Shown here: positions 42,110 to 50,541 of the stretch, in pieces
How the letters are laid out: each line of letters starts with the position of its first letter
Numbering within the stretch: position 1 is the stretch's first letter
Position numbers and translations under genes: made by a program
Assembly: GCA_023701125.1 (NCBI GenBank)
Contig: JAMPXO010000013.1
Location: forward strand, 1-61,167
Direction of reading: 5' to 3'
Length of the DNA: 61,167 nt
From: Vicinamibacteria bacterium
Lineage (GTDB): Bacteria; Acidobacteriota; Vicinamibacteria; Fen-336
Notes under the pieces: model-generated
Told to the model about the DNA's origin: nothing
Database searches by the model: none
The model's input: only the letters and a program-made list of their open reading frames with translations

Positions 42110-43564
42110 ATGCCCGCCGTCGATCTCCGCCCGCTGCTGCCAGCGCTGATCGTCGCCGTCACGGCGCTCGTGGTGCTGCTCGCCCAGGCGTTCACCCCGA
42201 AGGGCAGCCGCTCGCCCTCGATGGGCCTGACCGTGACCGGCCTCGCCGGCGCCCTGCTGCTGTCGCTGACGATGGCCAGCGACGGCCGCTACGGCCGTGG
42301 CGCCAACACCGGTGGCAGCGTCGTCGCCGACGACTTCACGCTGTTCTTCCACGTGCTGCTGATCGGCCTGGCGCTGATGGCGGCACTGCTCTCGCCGGCG
42401 TACTACCGCGAGAACGGCGGCGACCGCGGCGAGTACTACTCGCTGATGATGTTCTCGCTGGTCGGCATGCTGGGCCTCGTCTCGGCGACCGAGATGATCT
42501 CGATGTTCGTGGCGCTCGAGATCATGTCGGTGGCGCTGTACGCGCTGTGCGGCACCCGCCGCGACCAGGTCGAGAGCCAGGAAGCGGCGCTCAAGTACTT
42601 CGTCACCGGCGCCTTCGCTTCGGCCTTCCTGCTGTTCGGCATGGCCCTGCTCTACGGCCTGTCCGGCTCCACCTCGCTGGCTCGCGTCGCCCGCGGCGTG
42701 GCGACGGCGACGCCCGAGCAGATCCCGCTGGCCGTGCTCGGCTGCGGGCTGCTGATCGTCGGCTTCGGCTTCAAGGTCGCCAGCGTCCCGTTCCACATGT
42801 GGACGCCCGACGTCTACGAGGGCGCCCCGACCACGGTCACGGCGCTGATGGCCGCGGGCGTCAAGGCCGCGTCGTTCGGCGCGTTCCTGCGCGTGTTCCT
42901 GGGCTCGCTGCCCACGCTGCGCGAGGAGTGGGTGCCGGCGCTGGCCGCGCTGGCCGCGATCACGATGGTGATCGGCAACCTCGGCGCGCTGGCCCAGAGC
43001 AACCTCAAGCGCATGCTGGCCTTCTCCTCGGTCGCCCACGCGGGCTACCTGATGACCGGCATGGTCGGCACCACCGAGGCCTCGGCCCAGGCGATCCTGT
43101 TCTACCTGGTCGCCTACGGCGCCGTGAACATGGGCACGTTCGGCCTGATCGCCTCGCTGTCGAAGGGCGGCCGCGAGCCGCTCTCGCTGCAGGACGTCGC
43201 GGGCCTCGGCGCACGCCGGCCGGCGATCGCGGCCTCGCTCACCGTGTTCCTGATCTCGCTCACCGGCATCCCGATCTCCGGCGGCTTCGTCGGCAAGTTC
43301 TATCTCTTCGGCGCGGCCGTCAACGCGGGCTACACCGGCCTGGCCATCATCGGCGTGCTGATGAGCGTCGTCTCCGCCTACTACTACCTGCGGGTGGTGG
43401 TCGCGATGTACATGCGCGAGCCCGAGGGCGAGGACGTCTGGAGCACACCGGAGGCGCCCGGCCGGCTGGCCGCGCTGATCGCGGTCGCGGTCACGCTCGG
43501 CCTCGGCATCTGGCCCGCGCCGGTGCTCGACCTGGCCCGCGCCGCCGCGCTCTCGCTGCTCTAG
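42110..43564 (+). CDS. nuoN: NADH-quinone oxidoreductase subunit N
   Basis: A 484-residue antiporter-like subunit with 14 helices. The conserved blocks MFVALEIMSVALYALCG, ALKYFVTGAFASAFLLFGMAL, KVASVPFHMWTPDVYEGAPT and LKRMLAFSSVAHAGYL are present. It is the last gene of this nuo cluster and is followed by a strong stem-loop. Genes nuoB, C, D, G and I are not in the window. Confidence 0.95.
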   Translation: MPAVDLRPLLPALIVAVTALVVLLAQAFTPKGSRSPSMGLTVTGLAGALLLSLTMASDGRYGRGANTGGSVVADDFTLFFHVLLIGLALMAALLSPAYYRENGGDRGEYYSLMMFSLVGMLGLVSATEMISMFVALEIMSVALYALCGTRRDQVESQEAALKYFVTGAFASAFLLFGMALLYGLSGSTSLARVARGVATATPEQIPLAVLGCGLLIVGFGFKVASVPFHMWTPDVYEGAPTTVTALMAAGVKAASFGAFLRVFLGSLPTLREEWVPALAALAAITMVIGNLGALAQSNLKRMLAFSSVAHAGYLMTGMVGTTEASAQAILFYLVAYGAVNMGTFGLIASLSKGGREPLSLQDVAGLGARRPAIAASLTVFLISLTGIPISGGFVGKFYLFGAAVNAGYTGLAIIGVLMSVVSAYYYLRVVVAMYMREPEGEDVWSTPEAPGRLAALIAVAVTLGLGIWPAPVLDLARAAALSLL

Positions 43565-43585
43565 ACAGCTCGGCTTCCCGGATTC

Positions 43586-43620
43586 GCAACGGCATCGGAC
43601 GCCTCGTCCGACGCCGTTGC
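43586..43620. terminator. Strong bidirectional terminator-like hairpin after nuoN
   Basis: Fifteen-base arms at 43586-43600 (starting GCAACGGC) and 43606-43620 (ending GCCGTTGC) pair with one mismatch (A43594 against C43612) around a 5-base loop. On the minus strand that position is a G-T wobble. It lies between the ends of the convergent nuoN and M23 peptidase genes and can serve both. Confidence 0.6.
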
Positions 43621-43625
43621 CGTCT

Positions 43626-44522
43626 TCAGATCGGCGCCAGGAAGATCGCGGGGTCCACGGCCACGCCGTGGAGGTAGAGCGCCCAGTGCAGGTGGGGCGC
43701 TCCGGCGATGCCGCTGGCGCCGGCGAGCCCGACCGTGGCGCCGGTCCCCACGGTGGCGCCCGTGGTCACGTCCAGCCGCGAGAGGTGGCACAGCACCGAC
43801 ACCAGGCCCTGGCCGTGGTCGACCACCACGGTCAGGCCCGGCAGCGCCAGCGATTCGGCCATCGTGACGACGCCGGCGCCGGGCGCGCGCACCGGGGTCC
43901 CGGGCTCCGCGTCGTAGTCGAGCCCGCGGTGGATCTCGCCGTAGTGGCCGTCGAAGCGCGGGCCGATCGCCGCCTGGTCGACATAGGAGAGCGCCGCCCC
44001 GAAGCCGAGCGTGGGCAGGCCCGCGGCCGGGGCGAACAGCGGCGGCGCGTGCAGGAGCTTCACGGACGTGGTGCGCAGCGCGGCCAGCAGCCGGCGGCCG
44101 TCACGGATCGCGGCCTCGTCGCCGATCCGGGCGGCCTCCTCGGGTGCGAGCAGGCGGGCGGCGCCCGCCGGGAGGGCGGCCCCGATCACCACCGGCACGG
44201 CGACGCGCTGGAGGCCGCCGCGGGCGCGGATCTCGACCCCCAGCCGGCGCGATCCGGGTGGCGCGTCGGCCGGCACCGGCACCAGCGCCCGACCGCCGTG
44301 GAACGGCGCCCGGCGGCCATCGAGGATCGCCGAGGCCGCGCCGAGGCGGGTGCCGGTCAGCTTGACGACGATCACTCCGCCCGGCCGCGCGCGGCTGACA
44401 TCGGCGCGAACGGAGGCGCGCCCGAAGCGGCGCACGACCTCGTCGGCTGCAGGCAGCGGCGCGGGCCACAGCAACGTGGCCAGCGCGAGCGTCGCTGCCG
44501 CCAGCGTGGAGCGGGGGGTCAC
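43626..44522 (-). CDS. M23-family metallopeptidase, LytM-type
   Basis: A 298-residue exported protein with a signal peptide (about 1-26), a beta-sandwich middle domain and a C-terminal LytM domain. The zinc motifs are complete: HRGLDYDAEPGTPV (HxxxD) and PHLHWALYLHG (HxH), with VVVDHGQGLVSVLCHLS between them. Such enzymes cut peptidoglycan cross-bridges or act in cell-wall remodelling. The GTG at 44522 overlaps the selA stop (GTGA), an unusual partner; the coupling may only reflect tight packing. Confidence 0.86.
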   Translation of the reverse strand: MTPRSTLAAATLALATLLWPAPLPAADEVVRRFGRASVRADVSRARPGGVIVVKLTGTRLGAASAILDGRRAPFHGGRALVPVPADAPPGSRRLGVEIRARGGLQRVAVPVVIGAALPAGAARLLAPEEAARIGDEAAIRDGRRLLAALRTTSVKLLHAPPLFAPAAGLPTLGFGAALSYVDQAAIGPRFDGHYGEIHRGLDYDAEPGTPVRAPGAGVVTMAESLALPGLTVVVDHGQGLVSVLCHLSRLDVTTGATVGTGATVGLAGASGIAGAPHLHWALYLHGVAVDPAIFLAPI

Positions 44523-45898
44523 GCCAGGGCCGCCAGCAGCGCGGATCGCAGCTCCTCGTCTTCGCCCGGCAGCACCGTGCGCAGGTCGAGCCAGAGGGCG
44601 TCGTCGGCGACGCGGGCGACCACCGGCGGCGCACCCGCGCGCAGCCGGGTCGCCAGCGCCGCCGGCGCGGCGACCGCCAGCCGCAGGGCGAACCCCGGCA
44701 CCGCGACGTCGGGGGCGGCGCCGCCGCCCACCGCCGACTGGGCGGCACACACCTCCGCCACCAGGGCCGGATGGCCCGCGCGCAGGGCCGCGGCCAGCGC
44801 CCGTGCCCGCTCGGCGCCCCGCTCGGGCGGTTCCGCGAGCATGCGCCGCACGGGGATCTCGTCGAGTCGCTCGCGCTCGTGCAGGTCCAGCACCGCGTCG
44901 AGCGCGGCAATCCGCAGCTTGTCGAGCCGCAGTGCGCGGTAGAGCGGGTTCTTGCGCATCGGGCCGACGAAACGCCCGGCGCCGACGATCAGGCCGGCCT
45001 GCGGCCCGCCGAGCAACTTGTCGCCGCTCATCATCACGACGTCGACGCCCGCCGCGAGGCTGTGCGCGGCGCACGGCTCGGCCGCCAGCGCGCCCGCGCC
45101 CGGCGCGAGCAGTCCGCTGCCGAGGTCCTCGACGAGCGGCACGCCGGCCTCGCGAGCCAGCGCCGCCAGCTGCGGCAAGCCGGCACTCTCCGTGAAGCCG
45201 CTGATCGTGAAGTTGCTGGGGTGGACCTTGAGGATCGCCCCCGTCTGCGGCGAGAGCGCCCGCCGGTAATCCTCGACCCGGGTGCGGTTGGTGGTGCCGA
45301 CCTCGACCAGCCGCGCGCCGCTCTTCTGCATCACGTCGGGGATGCGGAACGAGCCGCCGATCTCGACCAGCTCGCCGCGGCTGACGATCACCTCGCGGCC
45401 GGCCGCCAGCGTGTCGAGCGCCAGCATCAGCGCCGCCGCGCAGTTGTTGACCGTGGCTGCCGCCTCGACGCCGAGCAGTCGCGCGAGGCGGGCCTCGGAG
45501 TGCGTCTCGCGCTGGCCGCGGCCGCCGCTGCCGAGGTCGAACTCCAGGTTCGTGTAGGAGGCCGCGGCCTCGGCGACCCGCTGCGCCGCGGCTGCCGGCA
45601 ACGGGGCGCGCCCGAGGTTGGTGTGGACGACGACCCCGGTCGCGTTGATCACTCGCACGAGGGACGGCGCGCTGCGCCGTGCGAGCGCCGCTTCGACCTC
45701 GGCCTCGGCCCGCCCCGGGTCGGCGGCACCGCCCGCCACCACCGCGGCCCGCGCCCCGTCCAGCCAGGCCCGCACGGCGTCCGCCACCGCGGCCCGCCCG
45801 TGGCGCTCTGCCAGAGCGGCGAGGCCGGGCCGGGCGAGCAGGCGGTCGACGGAGGGCAGGGCGCGTCGTGGATCGGGGTCGCCGCTCGAACTGCTCAT
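44519..45898 (-). CDS. selA: L-seryl-tRNA(Sec) selenium transferase
   Basis: A 459-residue PLP enzyme that converts Ser-tRNA(Sec) to Sec-tRNA(Sec) with selenophosphate. The family core is clear: INATGVVVHTNLGRAPLP, YTNLEFDLGSGGRGQR, NNCAAALMLALDTLA, EVGTTNRTRVEDY, KVHPSNFTISGF, and the PLP Lys in MMSGDKLLGGPQAGLI, then RKNPLYRALRLDKL. The presence of selA means the organism makes selenocysteine, which supports the UGA-containing rhodanese at 9.4 kb. selB, selC and selD are not in the window. A TATAAA box lies 10 bases before the ATG, implying a near-leaderless transcript. Confidence 0.95.
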   Translation of the reverse strand: MSSSSGDPDPRRALPSVDRLLARPGLAALAERHGRAAVADAVRAWLDGARAAVVAGGAADPGRAEAEVEAALARRSAPSLVRVINATGVVVHTNLGRAPLPAAAAQRVAEAAASYTNLEFDLGSGGRGQRETHSEARLARLLGVEAAATVNNCAAALMLALDTLAAGREVIVSRGELVEIGGSFRIPDVMQKSGARLVEVGTTNRTRVEDYRRALSPQTGAILKVHPSNFTISGFTESAGLPQLAALAREAGVPLVEDLGSGLLAPGAGALAAEPCAAHSLAAGVDVVMMSGDKLLGGPQAGLIVGAGRFVGPMRKNPLYRALRLDKLRIAALDAVLDLHERERLDEIPVRRMLAEPPERGAERARALAAALRAGHPALVAEVCAAQSAVGGGAAPDVAVPGFALRLAVAAPAALATRLRAGAPPVVARVADDALWLDLRTVLPGEDEELRSALLAALA

Positions 45899-45954
45899 CG
45901 AAGCCACTTTATAACGGGCCGCGGCGACTGGTATCCTCCCCCCGGCCTGCCTGC
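45899..45954. promoter_or_regulatory. Short divergent promoter region between selA and an unknown operon
   Basis: Fifty-six bases separate the divergent starts. A TTTATAAC island (45908-45916) can supply -10 boxes in both directions: TATAAA for selA, TATAAC for the plus-strand operon. A second box, GGTATCC, lies at about 45931. The cores are shared, so the two units may compete for polymerase. Confidence 0.35.
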
Positions 45955-46368
45955 ATGACCCGAGAGCGCGCGAAGAGCTTCGCTGACCGCCTGCCTCCCG
46001 TGGTTCCGCGCGAGGAGAAGGACATTTCCCACCTGTCCGACGAGATGGCCGACCTGCTCTATCCCGGCCGCCGGCCGCGCCCCTTCCGCATGGGCGTGGT
46101 GTTCGAGGACTTCGCCGGGCCGCAAGGCGAGGAGGCCGCCACGCTCGCGCGCCGCGGCGCCCACCAGGAAGTGCGGGAGCACGACCGGCTCTACCACCGC
46201 ACCGGCTTCGACGCCGCCTCCGCCGCCGACCTGCGCCGGCTGTGGGAACTGGTCGGTCCGCGGCCGGGCACCGAGGCGCTGGTCGACGGCCGCCGCACGC
46301 CCTACGCGAGCACGCTGTGGCTGCCGCTCTTCTTCGTGTTCGTGGGTGGCAGCGAGGGCGGCGCGTGA
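45955..46368 (+). CDS. Small protein of unknown function, first of a three-gene unit
   Basis: A 137-residue soluble protein with no signal peptide. It opens with a charged segment (MTRERAKSFADRLPPVVPRE), then a compact alpha/beta region (RPFRMGVVFEDFAG) and ends with a hydrophobic stretch (TLWLPLFFVFVGG). I do not recognise a family. The next gene starts at a GTGA overlap with its stop, so it belongs to the unit leading to purH. Confidence 0.6.
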   Translation: MTRERAKSFADRLPPVVPREEKDISHLSDEMADLLYPGRRPRPFRMGVVFEDFAGPQGEEAATLARRGAHQEVREHDRLYHRTGFDAASAADLRRLWELVGPRPGTEALVDGRRTPYASTLWLPLFFVFVGGSEGGA

Positions 46369-47006
46369 ACGACGACATCGAACAGGACCTCGTCCAGCTC
46401 GAGCGGGCGATGCGCCTGCTCCAGATCGACTGGGAGAAGTTCTTCGGTGGCGTCGACAAGCGGCCGCCCATGGAGCAGCGCACGCGGGTCGAGGCGCTGC
46501 TCCGCCGCTACGCCTCTGCCGAGATCCGCAACGCCACCCTGCGCTTCCGCTACCAGGGCCTGCAGGCGCGCTACAACACGTTCAACGAGCTGTGGAACAA
46601 GAAGCTGCGCGCACTCGAAGAGGGGCGGCCGCTCGGTCTGCGCGCGGGCGCGCGCCCGGTGCCGCCGCCGCCGCCGCCCCCGGTCCCCGAGGCTTTGCCG
46701 CTCGAGGCCGCCGTGCCCGCGGCCCTGGCCGCCAGCGAGCGGGCCAGCGCGCGAGCGGAGGCGCCGAGCGCCGTGCGGATCCAGGACGCCTCGCGCGACC
46801 GCGCCGCCGTCGAGAGCCTGTTCCAGGCTTTCCTCGAGGAGCGCCGGAAGACGGGGGAGTCGACCGCCGTCAAGTACGAGAGCTTCGAGAAGCTGATCAG
46901 CCAGCAGGCGCAGCGGCTGTCCTCCGAGCGCGGCGCACAGGCGATCGACTTCCGGCTGGAGACGAAGGACGGCAAGGTGTCGCTCAAGGCCAAGGTGGTG
47001 GTGTGA
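46365..47006 (+). CDS. Hypothetical protein resembling the MXAN_5187 C-terminal type
   Basis: A 213-residue protein. The N-terminal helical domain (about 1-85: QLERAMRLLQIDWEKFFGG, then FRYQGLQARYNTFNELWNK) is joined by a Pro-rich linker (about 98-108) to a C-terminal domain (about 135-213) ending in DFRLETKDGKVSLKAKVVV. The two-part plan recalls proteins labelled MXAN_5187 C-terminal domain in Myxococcota; this is from memory of the pattern and moderate at best. Function unknown. GTG start overlaps the upstream stop, and its own stop overlaps the next start (GTGA). Confidence 0.6.
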   Translation: MNDDIEQDLVQLERAMRLLQIDWEKFFGGVDKRPPMEQRTRVEALLRRYASAEIRNATLRFRYQGLQARYNTFNELWNKKLRALEEGRPLGLRAGARPVPPPPPPPVPEALPLEAAVPAALAASERASARAEAPSAVRIQDASRDRAAVESLFQAFLEERRKTGESTAVKYESFEKLISQQAQRLSSERGAQAIDFRLETKDGKVSLKAKVVV

Positions 47007-47761
47007 AGCGATTGGTCGCCGTCGTCTCGCTGTTCGCGACGTTCGCCACGCCGGTCGCCGCGTGGCCGTCCCACCTGGTCGAGCCGCTGCAGCGCGACGC
47101 CCGGCGCCTGGTGCCGCGCACGCTCGCCCAGTTGCTCAAGGAGCGCGAGACCCAGATCCTGGAGGAGGCGCGCCGCTTCCCGCCGGAGCTCGTGCAGGCG
47201 CTGGCCACGGACCTGTCGCGCGGCGCCCTTTCCGACTCGACCGCGCAGGCGCTCGACGCGCGGGCGGCGGAAGCCGAGGCGACGATCAAGGCTGGCCGGC
47301 TGTCGGAGGGCCTGATCCAGATGGGCGCCCTGCTGCGGATCGCCGCCGACCTGTCCGACCCGGCGCTGGTCAGTGGCCCGAGCGGCTTCCCCGCGGGCGT
47401 GACCGGCGAGTACTACGCCTTCGTCGAGCGCAGCCTGCCGAAGATCCCGGTCGTGCTCGACGACCGCACGGCGCTCAAGCTGCCGCGCCAGCAGCTCGCC
47501 CTGTACTGGCAGAAGCTGGCCGAGCGCAGCCGCCAGCAGGCGCCCGTGCTGCGCGCCGAGCTGTGGAAGGGCGGGCGGCTGATCAGCCAGCGCACGATCG
47601 ACTACCGCAACCCGCTGTTCGGGGTCGCCTCGCTCTCGTACTCGCGAGCGGTGACCGCGATCGCGGCCACCTGGCTCGCGCTGTGGCGGGAGGTCAAGGG
47701 CGATGTGACCCGCCAGCCCGCGACCGTCGTCGTCGCGCCGCGGGCGGGCGCAGGAGAATAG
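47003..47761 (+). CDS. Exported helical protein, possibly a non-catalytic phospholipase C-like fold
   Basis: A 252-residue protein with a signal peptide (about 1-20). After AAAWP-SHLVEPL comes a helical domain with LEEARRFPPELVQALATDL and MGALLRIAADLSDPAL. The layout resembles zinc-dependent phospholipase C / S1-P1-like helical domains (a helix reading LxxLxHxxxDxxxP), but the zinc His residues are absent, so if related it is not catalytic. This is a weak structural guess. It lies 19 bp before purH and may share its transcript. Confidence 0.6.
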   Translation: MKRLVAVVSLFATFATPVAAWPSHLVEPLQRDARRLVPRTLAQLLKERETQILEEARRFPPELVQALATDLSRGALSDSTAQALDARAAEAEATIKAGRLSEGLIQMGALLRIAADLSDPALVSGPSGFPAGVTGEYYAFVERSLPKIPVVLDDRTALKLPRQQLALYWQKLAERSRQQAPVLRAELWKGGRLISQRTIDYRNPLFGVASLSYSRAVTAIAATWLALWREVKGDVTRQPATVVVAPRAGAGE

Positions 47762-47780
47762 TGTTCCGTCTGGAGGAGTG

Positions 47781-49400
47781 ATGGCCGCGAAGAAGAAGCA
47801 GACCCGGGCGTCGGCCAGGAGCTCGCGCCGCGCGCTCGTCTCGGTCTACCGCAAGGACGGCATCGTCGACCTCGCCCGCGGGCTCGTCGAGCGCGGCTTC
47901 GAGCTCGTCTCCACCGGCGGCACCGCGGACGCGCTGCGCGAGGCGGGCCTCGCCGTGATCAACGTCTCCGACGTCACCGGCTTCCCCGAGATCCTCGACG
48001 GCCGGGTCAAGACCCTGCACCCGAAGGTCCACGGCGGCATCCTGGCCCGGCGCGACGAGGCGGCGCACATGGCCTCGATCGCCGAGCACGGGATCACCCC
48101 GATCGAGGTCGTGATCGTCAACCTCTACCCGTTCGAGGACGCCGTCGCCAAGGGCGCGTCGTTCGACCAGGCGGTGGAGATGATCGACGTCGGCGGCCCG
48201 AGCATGCTGCGGGCGGCGGCCAAGAACTTCCGCCACGTGGCGCCGGTCGTCGACCCGGCCGACTACCCGTTGCTGCTCGAGCAGCTCGACCACGAGGGCG
48301 GGATCGACGGCCCGAGCCGGCTGTACCTCGCGCAGAAGGCGTTCCGCCACTCCTCGCGCTACGAGGCCGCGATCGCGGGCTACCTGGCGCAGTGCGAGTG
48401 GAAGAGCGAGGCGGCGACGTTCGGCCCGGTGGAGTCGGAGGATGTCTTTCCCTACCGGCTCGCGCTGTCGTTCGAGAAGGTCCAGGACCTGCGCTACGGC
48501 GAGAACCCGCACCAGCGCGCCGCGTTCTACTCGGACCTCGGCTCGACCCTCTACTCGGTGGCGGCGGCCCGCAAGATCCAGGGCAAGGAACTCTCGTTCA
48601 ACAACATCCTCGACCTCGACGCTGCCTGGCGACTGGTCACGGAACTCGACGCGCCGGCCTGCGTGATCGTCAAGCACACCAACCCGTGCGGCGTCGGCAT
48701 CGCCTCCGGCAACTCGCTGCTCGAGGCCTGGGAGCGGGCCTGGGCGTGCGACTCGGTGTCCGCGTTCGGCGGCATCGTCGCCTTCAACCGCAAGGTGGAC
48801 GCGGCGCTCGGCGCCAGGCTCTCGGAGGTCTTCCTGGAGGCGCTGATCGCCCCCGGCTTCGAGGCGGCGGCCAAGAAGGCGCTGGCCGCGAAGAAGAACC
48901 TGCGGGTGATGGCGATGGACACGACCGCGATCCACAAGGTCAGCGGCTTCGACCTGCGGCGGGTGATGGGCGGCCTGCTGGCCCAGGAGTGGGATCGCAA
49001 GCGTTTCGATCGTGCGACCTGCGACGTGGTGACGAAGCGCAAGCCGACCGACGAGGAGTGGGCCGCGCTGGAGCTGGGCTGGAGCGTCGTCAAGCACGTG
49101 AAGTCCAACGCGATCGTGTTCGCCAACGCGCAGCAGACCGTCGGCGTGGGGGCGGGCCAGATGAGCCGCGTCGACGCGGCACGGCTGGCGGCCCACAAGG
49201 CCGTGCTGCCGCTGGCCGGCACCATCGCCGCCTCGGACGCCTTCTTCCCGTTCCGCGACGGCGTCGACGAGATCGCCAAGGCCGGCGCCACGGCCGTGAT
49301 CCAGCCGGGCGGCTCGGTGAAGGACGAGGAGGTCATCAAGGCCGCGGACGAACACGGCCTGGCGATGGTGCTCACGGGCGTCCGCCACTTCCGGCACTGA
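47781..49400 (+). CDS. purH: Bifunctional AICAR transformylase / IMP cyclohydrolase
   Basis: A 539-residue enzyme for the last two steps of IMP synthesis. The N-terminal IMP cyclohydrolase domain (about 15-160) shows ELVSTGGTADALREAG, FPEILDGRVKTLHPKVHGG and VVNLYPFEDAV-type motifs; the C-terminal AICAR transformylase domain shows QDLRYGENPHQRAAFY, IVKHTNPCGVGIA, FGGIVAFNRKVD and the final FFPFRDGVDEIAKAGATAV. The ATG at 47781 is taken; GGAGGA lies directly upstream, with rather tight spacing. The N-terminus has a Lys-rich extension. Confidence 0.96.
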   Translation: MAAKKKQTRASARSSRRALVSVYRKDGIVDLARGLVERGFELVSTGGTADALREAGLAVINVSDVTGFPEILDGRVKTLHPKVHGGILARRDEAAHMASIAEHGITPIEVVIVNLYPFEDAVAKGASFDQAVEMIDVGGPSMLRAAAKNFRHVAPVVDPADYPLLLEQLDHEGGIDGPSRLYLAQKAFRHSSRYEAAIAGYLAQCEWKSEAATFGPVESEDVFPYRLALSFEKVQDLRYGENPHQRAAFYSDLGSTLYSVAAARKIQGKELSFNNILDLDAAWRLVTELDAPACVIVKHTNPCGVGIASGNSLLEAWERAWACDSVSAFGGIVAFNRKVDAALGARLSEVFLEALIAPGFEAAAKKALAAKKNLRVMAMDTTAIHKVSGFDLRRVMGGLLAQEWDRKRFDRATCDVVTKRKPTDEEWAALELGWSVVKHVKSNAIVFANAQQTVGVGAGQMSRVDAARLAAHKAVLPLAGTIAASDAFFPFRDGVDEIAKAGATAVIQPGGSVKDEEVIKAADEHGLAMVLTGVRHFRH

Positions 49401-49433
49401 GGCGCGGGCGCTCGAAAAGGGGTTGCCGGGGAG

Positions 49434-49522
49434 CGACGGGGGTTTGGGGGCGGAGGAGCGCCGTTCGCGACGGAGCCCCCATGGGACCGACGCCGGGTTT
49501 ACCCCGGCGTCGGAACCCGACG
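49434..49522 (+). repeat. Two-hairpin palindromic repeat, copy A
   Basis: An 89-bp element between purH and the second VWA gene. Hairpin 1: TGGGGGC (49445-49451) with GCCCCCA (49475-49481). Hairpin 2: CCGACGCCGGG (49487-49497) with CCCGGCGTCGG (49503-49513), loop TTTAC. It shares GGGGGCGGAGGAG, CGTTCGCGACG, AGCCCCC and GGAACCCG with the copies at 52.7 and 61.1 kb. Placed between convergent genes, it may also end transcription. Confidence 0.88.
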
Positions 49523-49527
49523 ATTGG

Positions 49528-50541
49528 CTACGGGCGCAGGCTGGCGAGGCCCACGAAGGCGCCGCCGTTGCGGTCGCACAGCGCGCGCATCAGCGTGGCG
49601 AAGCGGATGCCGGTGTCCTCCGGCCACTCCGACTGCGAGAACATCGTGGGGAAGCCGATGGCGTGGACGCGCACCCGGCGCCGACCGCCGCTGCGGGCGT
49701 TGATGCGGTCGACGGTCTCGACGACGTCCTGGATCGAGTCGCCCGTGAACTCGTCGCCGAGCACGTAGACGCTGACCCGCTTGTCGGGCGTCGCGAACGC
49801 CCGGATCGCGGCCTCGATGCCCTCCACCGGGCTCGAGTTGCTGAACGCGTTCCAGCTCCGCAGCCGGTCGAGCACGGCCTGGCGGCGGGCGGGCGTGTCG
49901 GGAATCCACTTGCCCGCGTAGCTCGTGAACATGAAGCCACCTTCGTCGTTGAGCACCTGCAGGCCCTTGACCTTCGGGTAGATGTCGAGCGTCTCCGCCA
50001 TCTTGCGGACGAGCGCGGGCCACGCGTAGCGCTGCATGCTGCCCGACGTGTCGATCACGAAGATCACGTACTCGCTGTCGATCGGGATGCCGCCGACCGG
50101 CGCATCGGGCGCCCGCCGCGGGCGCTCCGCCGCCTGCGCCTGCAGCCGCTTCATCTCCTCGGAAAGCTCCTGCTGGGCCGCCACCAGCCGGCCTTCGATC
50201 TTCTCCTGCACCTGCGAGAGCTGCTGGCTGGCGGCGAACTGACCCTGGATCTTCGACAGATCACCCTGCAATCGGGCGACCGCAGCCTGCTCCTCCGAGA
50301 GCTGCACCTGGCGCCCGCGCAGCTCGCGGACCAGGACCTCGCTCTCGCCCCGCATCAGGGCAAGCTGTTCCTCGAGCCGGGCCAGCCGGCCGTTCAGCTC
50401 CACCTCCGCCGCTTCGACGGCCCGCGGCTCGCCGATGCGGACCAGCACCAGCAGCAGGATCATGGCCCCGAAGCCGCAGCAGATGCAGTCGAGGAACGAC
50501 AGGCTGAAGACCTCGACCTCGCGTCGCGCGCGGCGCCTCAC
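49528..50541 (-). CDS. VWA protein with an ExbD/TolR-like N-terminal helix (second of two)
   Basis: A 337-residue protein. Basic N-terminus, then one membrane helix with VFSLSFLDCICCGFGA (Asp18) and MILLLVLV. A coiled coil follows (about 45-135) and a VWA domain (about 155-335) with a MIDAS motif FVIDTSGSM and YVLGDEFTGDS. The helix recalls the ExbD/TolR helix (FIDVMLVLLIIF), where the Asp carries protons. The same block is in the neighbouring VWA protein. Start GTG at 50541 overlaps the upstream stop (GTGA). It ends the operon, next to repeat copy A. I infer a stator-type partner of the MotA/TolQ-like protein with a periplasmic VWA head. Confidence 0.85.
   Translation of the reverse strand: MRRRARREVEVFSLSFLDCICCGFGAMILLLVLVRIGEPRAVEAAEVELNGRLARLEEQLALMRGESEVLVRELRGRQVQLSEEQAAVARLQGDLSKIQGQFAASQQLSQVQEKIEGRLVAAQQELSEEMKRLQAQAAERPRRAPDAPVGGIPIDSEYVIFVIDTSGSMQRYAWPALVRKMAETLDIYPKVKGLQVLNDEGGFMFTSYAGKWIPDTPARRQAVLDRLRSWNAFSNSSPVEGIEAAIRAFATPDKRVSVYVLGDEFTGDSIQDVVETVDRINARSGGRRRVRVHAIGFPTMFSQSEWPEDTGIRFATLMRALCDRNGGAFVGLASLRP

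Noticed and set aside
49434-49522. Repeat copy A as a plain intrinsic terminator
   Set aside because: It has a second hairpin and shares flanking sequence with copies elsewhere, including one in a coding region; termination can only be a side effect.
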